Position numbers and translations under genes: made by a program
Notes under the pieces: generated by a model
Databases searched by the model: none
The model's input: only the letters and a program-made list of their open reading frames with translations
What the model was told of the DNA's origin: nothing
Shown here: piece after piece, positions 41,001 to 56,642 of the stretch
Position numbering within the stretch: the stretch's first letter is position 1
Layout: each line of letters begins with the position of its first letter
From: Atopsyche davidsoni
Taxonomy: Eukaryota; Arthropoda; Insecta; Trichoptera; Hydrobiosidae
Reading direction: 5' to 3'
DNA length: 64,000 bases
Assembly (NCBI GenBank): GCA_022113835.1
Contig: JAILWY010000006.1
Location: forward strand, 8,866,001 to 8,930,000

Positions 41001-42484
41001 CGAATAATATTTAAATAAAAAAACTCCCCAATATAACACACAAATATTTTAAAAAAATAATACTATATGGATATTGTACATTCATAAAAAGAGCCCAAGA
41101 GATATTTGGAAATGAAAACTCAATAATATAATAGAAAAAGAAAACAACATATAAAATCTCACAACCCATCACTACTGTAAAACAACTACCTAGCAAATCA
41201 CATATAAATAATTGTCAATCAAAGGATACGCCATCATTGAAAGTTAAATTGATGCCAAGTTCAAGAATGCACATAAGCACCACTGCCAAATCTGATTGTT
41301 CAAACACAATACAAAATAATACCAATTAAAAAATTGGTTGGTATCAAAAGTAAGCGTCAACACTGGGAAGGGAGAAACCGAGTTGATTTATATATCATTT
41401 TTAAATATTATCTCCGTTGGATTGATTAAAAATATTTAAAATGCTTCATGTCGTGTTCATTGTGTTGCAGTTTTGTAAATTCTCTATTTCAACGTTCGTA
41501 AGATAATTCTTTGATACAAGATACACTTTTTTAGAAAACATATTAATAAATCTATTTTATTGCTGTATCTCAATATCAATTTGGTCATATTAAAAAAAAA
41601 ACATAGTAACAAAGAGAACTGCCGTAGAACACCTTTAGCATGATTTCTTTTATTTTTAAATATGTAAATAACTTGCTACTACATATTTACAAGATCATAT
41701 CATTACCATTGAAAGTTATTTTATTTTTCCTTTACACTTATTTACTAATTTTCAAGATTGATTAATTTTTTTTCTGCATTATCATCCTGGCAGTGGTATT
41801 TATAGCAAAACATAAAATTGAAATTCACGAAAATATTGGAGAGTTTGCACATTTCTTTCGGTAATTAATTTTACTTATAAAACTACTTTGATATTTTGTT
41901 GCTTTAATCATAGCCCATTTATATAATCATAATTATTTCAATATTTTAACACTATAAAGTGGAATTAACTGAAATAATTGTATGTTTGTAAATTATATAT
42001 TTTCAATGCACTCTTTTTGCTTTAAATAATAATCGAATATCATAAAATAGTATGAAAGGTAAAAATCTTGACAACAAAATAGCAAAACAAATATAGTAAT
42101 TGCAAGGTCTTTAGAATAAACCCTTCACATAATGACTCATCTACAGAAACAGACTTTCACAAATTTTCAGGTAAACCTTTTTGAGACATAACAGACCGGC
42201 AATTCATTATTTTATTTATTTCAACAATCAGTAATTTTTATAACCACAAATACAAAAAAATATCTAAGCGTAGTGTAATTTTTCATGAAAAAGTACAGGT
42301 TACAAAAACTTCAACCCGCACACGTAAAATTTGTTCTAAAAAACCGGGCTTGTTAAGTAACTATCTATTTTTATAAATCAGATTAAATTGAAGATAAAAG
42401 TCTGTTCAAAAAGATAAAAATTATAATTAAACATATTTAGTTGTTCACTTGTAATCTTGCAAATGATTGCTCGTAAGTATAAGT

Positions 42485-42514
42485 ATTGATATCCCTTACG
42501 TAAGGGATATCAAT
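42485..42514. repeat. Perfect 30-bp palindrome
   Basis: ATTGATATCCCTTAC is followed directly by its exact reverse complement, with no spacer. All 15 base pairs match; the symmetry breaks at 42,484/42,515. Confidence 0.9.
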
Positions 42515-43048
42515 TTTAACAATTTGTATATATGCCTATTTTCTTTTGGAACATACCAGTATTCTCTGAACCTACAAGTAAACAATAACTCGCTACATAA
42601 TTACAAGCACCGTAAATGACTTCATTCTAGATCGTTCTAAATGTTGTTTAATTTACACATAAAATAATTTCATAACATGATTTTACTCTACACATAAGCT
42701 CAATTCCTATATCACAACTCTATTCACACGCGATGGACGTACACGGTCCCCCATATTAACATTTCTACATTTCAACTGTACGGCTCTAGGAACCGAAACC
42801 GCTCTACCAACATCAAGAGTAACTTCAACTATTCAACATTAGGTGCTTCTTCGTAATAACGTGTATTTTAAACAACTTAGTAGCTATTTTAAATTGTAAG
42901 TACACGAAATTGCTATCAAAGTCATTTGACCCGACGTCTCTTCCACAAAGAAAATCTACTTTATTGCCAATTAATCGTATGAAATAAAAGGATTAGGCAC
43001 TCTTATTATTTTTAGGCTTTTTCGTGTTATAATTTAGATTCGTTTGAT

Positions 43049-43157
43049 TCAGTCAACACAGATGGTCTCCTCGTCCAAGTCATAGAAATCAGACGAATTA
43101 ATAAAATATATCTCTTCCACACACCGATGATCTTCAGCTATACGCACAACAATTAAA
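43049..43157 (-). CDS. Candidate alternative 3'-terminal exon of the NBEAL-like gene
   Basis: Read on the minus strand, a good polypyrimidine tract and acceptor (TTTTATTTCTTGCAG) is followed by one base and then 35 codons ending in TGA: LIVVRIAEDHRC...FYDLDEETICVD. The tail is acidic and codon-like in an otherwise AT-rich background; the other two frames close quickly. The acceptor needs two bases from the preceding exon, which the NBEAL exon 45502-45650 supplies (CAT GG). The join would read STHG-LIVVRIAED and replace exon 45155-45314, which also begins GL after the same donor. It could instead be the end of a separate small gene, or chance. Confidence 0.4.
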
Positions 43158-43159
43158 CT

Positions 43160-45150
43160 GCAAGAAATAAAATGAATATTGTCAATAATACGAAGAATGA
43201 ACTCTTTCCGAAATCCATCCCAGAAAACAGATTAATAAAATATTTTTCTTCGTTCAGTATTACTTATATTTATAAATCCATGCATATTTATGTAACATTT
43301 TTTGATATATTTTTTGTTTAAGATTACACGTCAGTTATAACAGCTAATGATATTTGCCACGTATGGAAGATTTTGGCTAACTTCAGATGTTTAACAAAAT
43401 ATTCATTTCTACGAAAATATAAGTGATTATTGCCTTTTATAAAGCACTTCATGATCATCATCAATTGCAACAGTAGGTCTTCCAATACACTACCCCGTCA
43501 TGTCGTAACCTTGCACACGAACTCCGCTATTTGGATAGCAGCATGCTAAGGGTTGCTAGTATTACTTAGCGTTGGTAATTTTTTTTTGTTTTTTTTAAAT
43601 ATTATTCAAATATAACATACGTATCAATATTGTTATTCTAGAAATTAAATATGACACTATGCTCTTTTTCTGAGTTAACTCTATATTTATATGATTTAAT
43701 TTTTTATACTAATTTTACAACATTCATAGTGCAAAACTTTAATGACTTGTGGTACACAGATAGAGTGCGAAATGTAACTTACATACGATCTAAAAAAATA
43801 ACTAGGTATTATTCTTGACTTGTTAAATAATCGGATTTCTATACATGCTAATTTTTAAAATAAAATATTATCGATTTTATAATAATTTCCCTTCCAAGTG
43901 GGACAGTTAATGGTGTAAAAGTTATTTTTATCGTGAAATATCTCACAGTTAGACAACTAAAAAAGAAAATAATATTAATAAAATAAAAGCAAACTTTCCA
44001 TTCTTAAATAATTTAAAACACTGAAAAAAAATACGTACAAAATGGTAATGTAGAAGTTTTCAGAATGTTTGCCAAATAATTTTTGTATAACTATAAATAT
44101 AATTACATTTGTTTAAAAAAAACAGAAATTGATTATATTAACAAAAAAAAATAATTTCAGAATATAAATATCGATAAAAAGTTTTTTAGCAATTTTATCA
44201 ATAGGTACATGGCAGTTGATTGTATATTTAAGATTAATATTCCATAATTTTAGAAAAAGTATAAAAATGTTAATCACTGTACTGGGAATAATAGATCTTA
44301 TTTAATCTCTTTAAATAGATTGCAGTAAATCTCTCTACTCAACAAAGGACGAATTTTCGAAAACATTTGATTACAAAATACAATTTTACAGAGCAAGATA
44401 AGTACAACACATTAAGAATTAAATTATATAAAAAAACAAATAGGAAATATCACGATAGCAATAAAGATATATTAATTTAAGACAAAATAAAGAATATAAT
44501 CAATTGTTCAAAACAACACACAAAGTGACATAGGAAATAAACTTATAAGACAATAAAATAGTAGAGTATTCTAATCTATTAATTTCAAGTGCTGTATTTG
44601 TATTAAAATATTATCTGTAATGAATTTCAATGTGAACACATTGAAACATTAGCAAATCTACAAAATCTTCCTCCATTTACATACAAATAATTAGGGTAAC
44701 TATAGTATTAGACTCTTTAATCAAAATAATTATTTAATAATAAAATAAAAACAGAATGATAGATATATCAAAGTCTCAAATTATGATACTTTGGTATACG
44801 AGCATTGATAAATTATGTAAGTCAGTTAATAAAAAAAAATTCATACTTTTTACTACCGATAAGAGATATACTGACCCTGAAAAAATTTCACAAACAACTT
44901 TTAAAAAATATATAAAAATCAGGCAGATTTTTTAATGAAATTAAATTAATTAGAGGCAACCAGAACAAATGGTGAAAATTATAACTAATTTAAATGCATT
45001 ATTACTTATTTTCTGTCCAATTAAAAATTTTTTGGAGACATTTTTATATTTCAGGTGACAGTATGAAAACTTCCATGTCAGGTAAAAACCGGATAACGAA
45101 AATTGCAAGGTAGTACCAATTCCATGGTGTTTGATAGAATCCATGACACG
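43160..45150. other. AT-rich stretch, likely 3'UTR/flank of the NBEAL-like gene
   Basis: No gene is recognised. On the minus strand an ATTAAA variant poly(A) signal lies about 220 bp after the NBEAL stop (44,931-44,936). A GC-richer patch at about 43,440-43,560 is unexplained. Confidence 0.45.
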
Positions 45151-45154
45151 GTGG

Positions 45155-50178
<5,024 letters not shown>

Positions 50179-50245
50179 CTGCAACACCAGAAACCACACC
50201 AATACTTAAAATCAAATTAAACTCATTCAAATACATAAAAAAAAA

Positions 50246-50330
50246 GAAAATATTTTCAACAGAAACCACTTGCTGGAATTCCATTTTAGTTATATTCAAA
50301 TAAAATATATTTTTTACATTCTCCACATAA
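50246..50330 (-). repeat. Copy of the hairpin-repeat tail
   Basis: On the minus strand: TTTATTTGAATATAACTAAAATGGAATTCCAGCAAGTGGTTTCTGT, abbreviated here by its landmarks AAAATGGAATTCCA and CAAGTGGTTTCTGT, the same order as at 9,484-9,545. It lies in the intron directly 5' of the first visible NBEAL exon. Confidence 0.6.
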
Positions 50331-50399
50331 TATGTCTGAAAATGTGAAAAATCTCCACACTTGTCAACTGAAAGAGTAGGCCGCAAGGGAAGAGCAGTT

Positions 50400-51690
50400 G
50401 GCGGGTCAAGATATTCAAATTATTTTATGCCGCTTCTGTTGAATAGACAGAGCAGCTTCTTTTACTATGCATAAAGAGTTCGAATGCTTTATCCATTTTT
50501 TTCGCAAAATAAAACGAAAAAAAAACGGATAACCAAACTTGCACACTGATTGCTTATAAACGTATTTTTCACATACAAGCAAATGCTTACTAATTTTACT
50601 ATCGTAGCTTAGAGGTCTTTCCCCCCTTAAAGGCATTGTCAAACGTGACCCTTAAATATCGTAAATTAAATAGTAATATTTTCCCAAAACTCAAAATAAA
50701 AGACCGCAACCTTTTTCATCGACACCTTTAGTGATTTACATATTGACGATACCATGTGTTTTGAAACAGTGTATATTTGTACATAGTATACGTGTGCATG
50801 CGAATGTCAGGACGAAACATCGGCGAACGTATTAAATAACACAAACGAATTACCCAAAGTATTTCTTAATTCATTACATTACTTGTCCTACTTTCCTAAA
50901 GATGTTATATACTTATTACTTATACACACCCTACTTTATTTACTAATCTATGTCTAAACACTAGAAACCCAGCGAAAATACTGAAATTCTCGTGATACGT
51001 TGTATAAAAAATATTAAGAGGACAACATAGTTTAAAAATAATACGAATATAATTATTTTTCGCAAATATTACACACAGGTAGTATATTACTACTAGAATT
51101 CACTTCTAGCTTACTATTCGACGTAATTATAAAATAATTAAAATAGAAATAATAAGCAGTGGTGGCCGAGAAAAATGCTTTGCCCATTGCTGGTAAAGTG
51201 TTATTGTATAGTAAAAAATAACAAAATCGTGAGATAATAATTGATTTATTTATAATTTTTTTAATACATTTTCCAGATTTGGTTCATATATATTTAATTA
51301 CAAAAATAATAACATGATATAAAGGTACGCGTGTAATATGGCATATGAGCACTAGTCGATACTTGAATCTTGCCTACAATACTAAAAAAGGTAAGAAAAA
51401 TATTAAGTGTTAGATAGTTGTAGAGATTTGACGTGAAAACATGTCAAATTGAAGTATTTACAATTTCGTATTGCTTGTAAGATTCAAATTATTCAGTCCG
51501 TAGTTGTACACAAAACTAAAGTAAAATTGCAATATTTTTGAAAGTGATTTATAGGCTAAGGAGTAATAATGATTTTGATTTAAAAAGCGTATAAGAAACA
51601 CGAGAAGTAAAAAGTTCGAAGAAGGGAGAATTAGTGGAAAAAGATTTGTTTCGTTAAGATTTAAGAAAAATAGACAAGAAGCTAAAAAAG
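50400..51690. other. AT-rich stretch between the NBEAL exons and a cuticle gene
   Basis: I searched the minus strand for further NBEAL exons and found no spliceable frame with BEACH-family sequence. The upper part (about 51,245-51,754) is probably the 3'UTR of the cuticle gene. Confidence 0.4.
51245..51250 (-). terminator. Candidate poly(A) signal of the 51.8-kb cuticle gene
   Basis: AATAAA on the minus strand about 505 bp after the stop codon. The length matches the roughly 475-bp 3'UTR inferred for the second cuticle gene. No nearer canonical signal was seen. Confidence 0.35.
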
Positions 51691-51754
51691 GGGATAAGTG
51701 TTAAGTTTTTTGTTTTTTTACTCTAGTTCGCGTTTTGAGTCCAGGGAAAGCGGT

Positions 51755-52414
51755 TTAGACGGCCACGATTTTGGCGGGCAGGATTGGTGCAGCGGCGATG
51801 ACGGGAGCATCCCTGGAGACGATGGCGTTGAATCCATTCAGAGGATCGGCGTAGTAGTTGACGGTCCTCCTGACACCGTCGGGCTCGATGAGGGTGTAGG
51901 AGCCGCGGACGACGTCTCCGTCCCTGGTCTCCTCCTGGCCCTTGTTGTCGCCGGTGATGCTGTCCTGGACGCTGTAGCCGAACTGGTATTGAGGGTAGGC
52001 GTCATCCAGGGCGAGGCGGGGAGCCAGAACCGGTGCAGCATGACGAGCGAAGACGGGAGCCGGTGCGGCGAAGGCTCCAGGGACGGTGTAGGCGGCGGGG
52101 CCTATCAGCCCGCAGTGGACGTAAGCCACACACGCCAGGAAAGATACTACCTTCAAACGCGACCATACAAAAAAAAAATTAACAAAACGACCTCTGTATT
52201 CGTATAAAACACAAATTCGATATTATTCTATACAATATGATATTTTTTTTACCCAAACTGAATAAGTACTGTTTGGGTTAACAGATAAAAAGTCCACGGT
52301 CTGACTGTCAAGCCAACGATTATGACGATTCCAAGGAATCTCATATTTTTTAGAAATCCATTTAAGGCTTAAGGAAGATTTGCAAGATAATCAACTTACT
52401 GCGATCAGGCCCAT
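51755..52414 (-). CDS. RR-2 cuticle protein, 136 residues, two exons
   Basis: Secreted structural protein that binds chitin in the cuticle. Exon 1 (52414-52400) encodes only MGLIA. A 249-bp intron follows, and exon 2 is 52150-51755 with stop TAA. The split gives the signal peptide [19 protein letters not shown], and this intron position is usual for insect cuticle genes. The mature N-terminus is Ala/Pro-rich. Residues 57-118 are an RR-2 chitin-binding (R&R consensus) domain: the YQFGYSVQD start, [14 protein letters not shown], then [21 protein letters not shown] and NGFNAIV. The C-terminus has an AAP-type tail. A frame starting at TTG 52,156 looks open across the intron edge but lacks a signal peptide, so the two-exon model is preferred. 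TATA box and initiator lie upstream. Confidence 0.92.
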
Positions 52415-52469
52415 TGCTAAGCTTGGTGATTGCTGGTCGGGTTGGTGCCGGCTGAGGAGACTACAGACA

Positions 52470-52508
52470 ACTGTGATGTCCACCGAGGATGCCACTTGAC
52501 TTTATATA
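52470..52508 (-). promoter_or_regulatory. TATA box and initiator of the 51.8-kb cuticle gene
   Basis: Minus strand TATATAAA at 52,508-52,501, with an initiator-like ATCACAGT around 52,477-52,470. Taking A 52,474 as +1 puts TATAAA at about -32. The resulting 5'UTR is about 60 bp and has no ATG before the start at 52,414. Confidence 0.7.
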
Positions 52509-52519
52509 GGCGGGCTATT

Positions 52520-53590
52520 GTTCTTGGTGCGGGCAGTAAACAGGTGACATATCGACTCCTCGTGACAATGCCCCCACCTCCCGCAAACTTCGGCACAAGC
52601 ATTTAGCACAGAAAGAAGCCTTGCCGAAATCGCGAAATCTACACTGAAGCAACACTAGGAGGATGCACTTTTTTTCAGTGCAATTCAGTATTCGTTTGCT
52701 TTCTTTTAAAAGAGGATTTCTCTCGTCGTTGAATGTGTGAATCGATTACTTAAAAAAATATTTTATATGAAATACCGTATTGTTTCCTAATAGCAGACAT
52801 ACTACACAACCCATCAGAAGCTACTGCAATATATAATATGTATTGTTTTAATCTGTGGTATTAATTAATTTTTAACGAAGTATTAGTGTGGAATTATCAA
52901 TACACCTAATTATTTATTACATATTTATGAACCCACATATAGCTGAAAAACAAAAAAAAAATCCACCGTACATAAATATGATCGTTCCGTGTGTTTATCA
53001 GTTGTGTAGCTACTTAATATTTCGTTAGCCGGAGTCGCCGTCGGGATTGTAGCAATCAAATAATATACAGCCAAAACAGTTGCGTCAGAGAATCGAACCC
53101 CAGAGAATCCGAATGAGTCGCCTGCTTAGCGCTGAATCTAAACGAGCCGGAATTGCGCAAAGATCGGACACACGCGAGGGAAATAATGCATTAGACCGCA
53201 GGCTCCCAAGTCGCGCCGGTCTTCAGGCAAAATTCGGGGTCGAGGAGTTGAGGTCCTTCATAAACTGGCAAGACTACATTATTTTCACCAGTCAATAGTT
53301 AGTAACACAGTACAAACGTGAAAATATCCCAAAAGAAGTGACCAGTTTTATTATAACTGTCCTGAAATAAAATAAATTAATAGGTCATTATTTACTCAAA
53401 AAATGCGACATCCCAAGTATTTTATAAATAATTTGAATTTATATTAAAAGTTGGCGAGTCCTGCACGGTAGTACGACATGGCCGAGAAAAGTGAAAATAA
53501 CTTAAAATGCAGTCAAGATCAATTTGTAAATTGGCCCAGTGATTACTTGAGATGCTTCGCACTGAAATAAAATATCTACATAAATAATAA
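52520..53590. other. Upstream region of the cuticle gene with an unexplained GC-rich patch
   Basis: AT-rich apart from about 53,030-53,290, which is CG-rich and carries two nearly repeated AGAGAATC blocks around GAACCCC. The open frame in it matches nothing I know. Its position between cuticle genes suggests regulatory DNA, by inference only. Confidence 0.4.
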
Positions 53591-53595
53591 TCTTA

Positions 53596-53765
53596 TTACT
53601 AATATGATTAGGCACATTAGTTCATACATAGAAGATGATTTTAAAGAAACTCTCAGAAAAATATCATCGTGATTTGTGTGGGATTTGATGAACCCACATC
53701 CCCTGGTTTACATGACCGGTGTACTAACCCTTGTACTAACGAATCACTTCCGTTTATCGAGAATT
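53596..53765 (-). mobile_element. tRNA-like SINE copy
   Basis: Read on the minus strand it has an A-box-like TTAGTACACCGG and, about 35 bp on, a B-box-like GGGTTCATCAAATCCC (GGGTTCAAATCCC with a three-base insertion). The shared body follows: ACAAATCACGATGATATTT, CTGAGAGTTTCTTT, ATCATCTTCTATGTATGAAC, TAATGTGCCTAAT, ending in an ATTAGTAATAA tail. RNA polymerase III internal boxes plus a conserved body and an A/T-rich tail are the hallmarks of a tRNA-derived SINE. The family name is not known to me. Confidence 0.65.
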
Positions 53766-53934
53766 TTTAACAATCATACTCTACATATGAACCAATGTGC
53801 CCAGGTCAACCAATATTTAGTGATTTGCAAGCACTGGACTTTTTGAACAAAGTAACAAGTGAAGAGATTTTAGTCCCATCTGGATATTATTTTTAAAATC
53901 TATTAATTTAGCCAAGACGCGCACCATCATATAC

Positions 53935-54080
53935 ATATGTCGATTTTTTGATTAACGTCAATCAGATGCGTATTTATTACCCATTACGGGTTTATTACAT
54001 TATTACTAATATGATTAGGCACATTAGTTCATACATAGAAGATGATTTTAAAGAAACTCTCAGAAAAATATCATCAAAAT
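53935..54080 (-). mobile_element. Partial SINE copy with long tail
   Basis: About 75 bp (54,002-54,076) are identical or nearly so to 53,596-53,670, so one may be a recent duplicate of the other. The tRNA-like head is missing. On the minus strand the tail continues with GTAATGGGTAATAAATACGC and TTGACGTTAATC, also found at 60,330-60,405. Confidence 0.65.
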
Positions 54081-54189
54081 AATCAATCGAAAATATATTA
54101 AATCAAATGTTTAAAACTTTTACTTGCATTAATATGGAGCTAGTTTTTTAAAAAAAGGCATATTGATATAGGAGAAGGAAAAAAAGCAG

Positions 54190-54450
54190 CATAAGGCCGA
54201 TTGCCTCACGCCTCGCAGCCAGGCACGCGCCGGTCAGGCCCCGCGAGCTCTCGGGTAACATTCTGTGCATTTTTGCACAGAATGTGTGCATTTGCATTAT
54301 TCGTCTCGTTTGGCAGGAGAATCTGGTCCAAGGCGGTCGATGCCGTTTGCGCATGCATCACTGCAGGGGTGAGGAACCTTTTGACTCTGAGACGGCGATA
54401 CGATCATCTCGCATCGAATGGCATTCGTTAGTGATGATTAGTCTCAGATC
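54190..54450. other. GC-rich patch with a 12-bp hairpin
   Basis: Unusually GC-rich for this window. ACATTCTGTGCA at 54,258-54,269 and TGCACAGAATGT at 54,274-54,285 form a perfect 12-bp stem around TTTT. Frames open on both strands but none resembles a known protein. It could be a regulatory element, a noncoding RNA exon or a transposon remnant. Confidence 0.4.
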
Positions 54451-54976
54451 GAAGAGAATCAAGCGTGAATGTATTATTGATATGTCGGATTGTGATTTGC
54501 AGGTAAAGTCGAGTGTCAACGATCTTTATATAGAGGTTATTTTATTATTGAATGTATCAAGTGAAAAGTCTTTTTTTTCGAGTAAGAAAAATTTTGAATA
54601 CTTCAAGCAAATAAACATAAAAAGCTTCACTTCAAAACGTATATGTTAATTATAAAAATAAAAATACTTAATTCGACATTTTTTTATGAAAAAAAATATT
54701 TTTTATAAAAATACGTTATTATATTCTGTACTTGGAATAAACATTTTTTTTAAATTTTATACGAAAATAAGTCATTTTTAAAGCAACAAATTGTCGTCGG
54801 GTTTTTTTTATGACACAGGTGCGCAAAAATACTATAAATAACCATCGGCAATTCGTAGGTCAGTTGTCAGTCGTTTCCCCCGAATCTCCTCTCGTTCTCG
54901 ATCACAATCCCTGGGACCGTTCCGGGCTCGCGGGCCGATGGTTCACCCCATTTGGCTATCTCGCACAGTCGGAGAG

Positions 54977-55060
54977 TATAAAAAGGCCGGGTCGTGCGCT
55001 AAATAAACTCATTATTGGAATGCCCAGCCGCGGTAGGCGACGCGTTGCATTTAAATCATC
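54977..55060 (+). promoter_or_regulatory. Orphan TATA promoter and short first exon, + strand
   Basis: TATAAAAAGG starts at 54,977, inside a CG-rich stretch (54,840-55,000). A TCATT initiator follows at 55,009-55,013 (A 55,011, +34 from the TATA T). A splice donor TC|GTAAGTG lies at 55,061. The layout matches the cuticle-gene promoters in this window. The only ATG (55,020) would encode MPSRGRRRVAFKSS and then splice, which is not a signal peptide. No second exon is seen on the + strand to the end of the window. Confidence 0.4.
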
Positions 55061-55239
55061 GTAAGTGTGGATTTGTAAATTCAATTAAATATACCTTTAA
55101 AATATTTGATTTTACGAGACATATGATAACAATAATGCACTAAATATGTTTTATAAATTTCACGAAAGAGATTTGTGGTATATTATATTTATACTACAAA
55201 CTCCAAAATAATAAATATAAATATATATAATTGATTTTT

Positions 55240-55489
55240 TGTGAAGACTCTCACAGGAAATACGATTTTGCCTATGCAGGTTTTATTGGTTGATAATGAT
55301 TAAGTACATTTTTTCAAATATTGAAAATTGATTAAAGAAACTCTCATAAAAATATCATCGTGATTTGTGTGGGATTTGAACCCACATCCCCAAGCTTCCT
55401 AAATCCACAAATCACGATGATATTTTTATGAAAGTTTCTTAAATCTATTTTCAATATTTGAAAAAATGTACTTAATCATTATCAAACAT
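55240..55489. repeat. 196-bp fold-back of SINE halves, with a flanking repeat
   Basis: Left arm 55,290-55,369 and right arm 55,405-55,485 are inverted copies of about 80 bp with about four mismatches (ends TTGATAATGATTAAGTAC / GTACTTAATCATTATCAA). The centre contains GGGATTTGAACCC (55,371-55,383), the complement of a polymerase III B box, bounded by GTGATTTGTG and CACAAATCAC. The body is the SINE seen at 53.6 kb. The left flank (GTGAAGACTCTCACA, TACGATTTTGCCTA) recurs at 60,622-60,685. Confidence 0.75.
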
Positions 55490-56606
55490 ATATATATTTT
55501 ACTAACATAAAAGTTTTGTATTATGTAATAAAAAACTATCGATATATAAACGTCCTTAATAAGCTAAGGACATTTTATAATGTCTCTTGCTAGGGTATAT
55601 ATTTGAAAAAGTATACCAAGTGTATAAATTATAAAAATTTAGCTTAAGGTTTGGGTTTGTTTTATTATATTTAAAAATTAAATATTAACAGCAAATATTT
55701 GTTTCACCGAAAAATAAATCAGTAAATGTTACTTAGCCTATTTTTATTTGAAGTAATTTGAAATTTAGCCTAGTTTTCAACTTATAGATTCATAACTTCA
55801 AACTAAAAAAAAAAAACTTAAGAAACCCGCAAATCGGGGTTGAAATGACTATTTTTCAGGCGTTATAAATCCACAAGATTACCGGAAACGCAAAAAATCC
55901 ATCACAAGTCACACTTTGAACGGCAGTTGTATTTGCTTTTGAATTCCTTTATTTTGTCTTGGTTCAACCAATAAAATCTATAGATTCTTAACTTCAAGCA
56001 AATAATTTTCAGTAAAAATATTTATTTACGTGTAAACTCAACAATCATAGTAAAAAGCAGCTGCCCGGAGTACACACTCGGCGACATTCCATTAAAACAC
56101 GTTGCAGTTTTCTTCGATGATTTTGCAATGCATGCTGGAACTCGTCCACTTCCCAACATGGAGTAGAAGACAGATCGAAGCCGAGAGGGCACATGAAATA
56201 ACCCGATATGGTTTACTAACTAGCAAACCAACAATATGGACCTCTAGCATCGCGACTTTGACCCGGAGAGGATATTTAAGCTTCAAGTCTAAATTCGATG
56301 AAGCAAATGTTTAATTCAAGCAATTTATAATTTCAACAGATTTCAGCACATATATCAGAGGGTAGTTCAAATGTTAGTCACGTAAGTTTTACACTTTCCC
56401 TAGATCGAAGCCGAGAAGGCATATAAAATAATCCGATTGATGAGTTAATTTTTAAACTTACGTGACATTTATTTCAAGGTAAAAATAAATCATGTATCAA
56501 TATAATAAAAAAATATATATTGCATTAGTTATAAACAAATTGTTAAACCAATAAAATGTAAAGAAAAAAAATATATATAAAGAAAAAAAATATATATAAA
56601 GAAAAA

Positions 56607-56642
<36 letters not shown>

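Larger units (their letters stand above)
37921..43048. other. Convergent intergenic region, 3' flank of the SLC22 gene
   Basis: It starts with the SLC22 3'UTR. No protein gene or RNA gene was recognised. The only ordered structure I can support is the 30-bp palindrome at 42,485. AT content is very high, with slightly richer patches near 42,720-42,850, which could be 3'UTR of the candidate minus-strand exon at 43,049-43,157. Confidence 0.5.

Noticed and set aside
53080..53110. tRNA-like GGGGTTCGATTC on the minus strand
   Set aside because: The bases around it do not form a T stem, and no acceptor or anticodon arms could be drawn.
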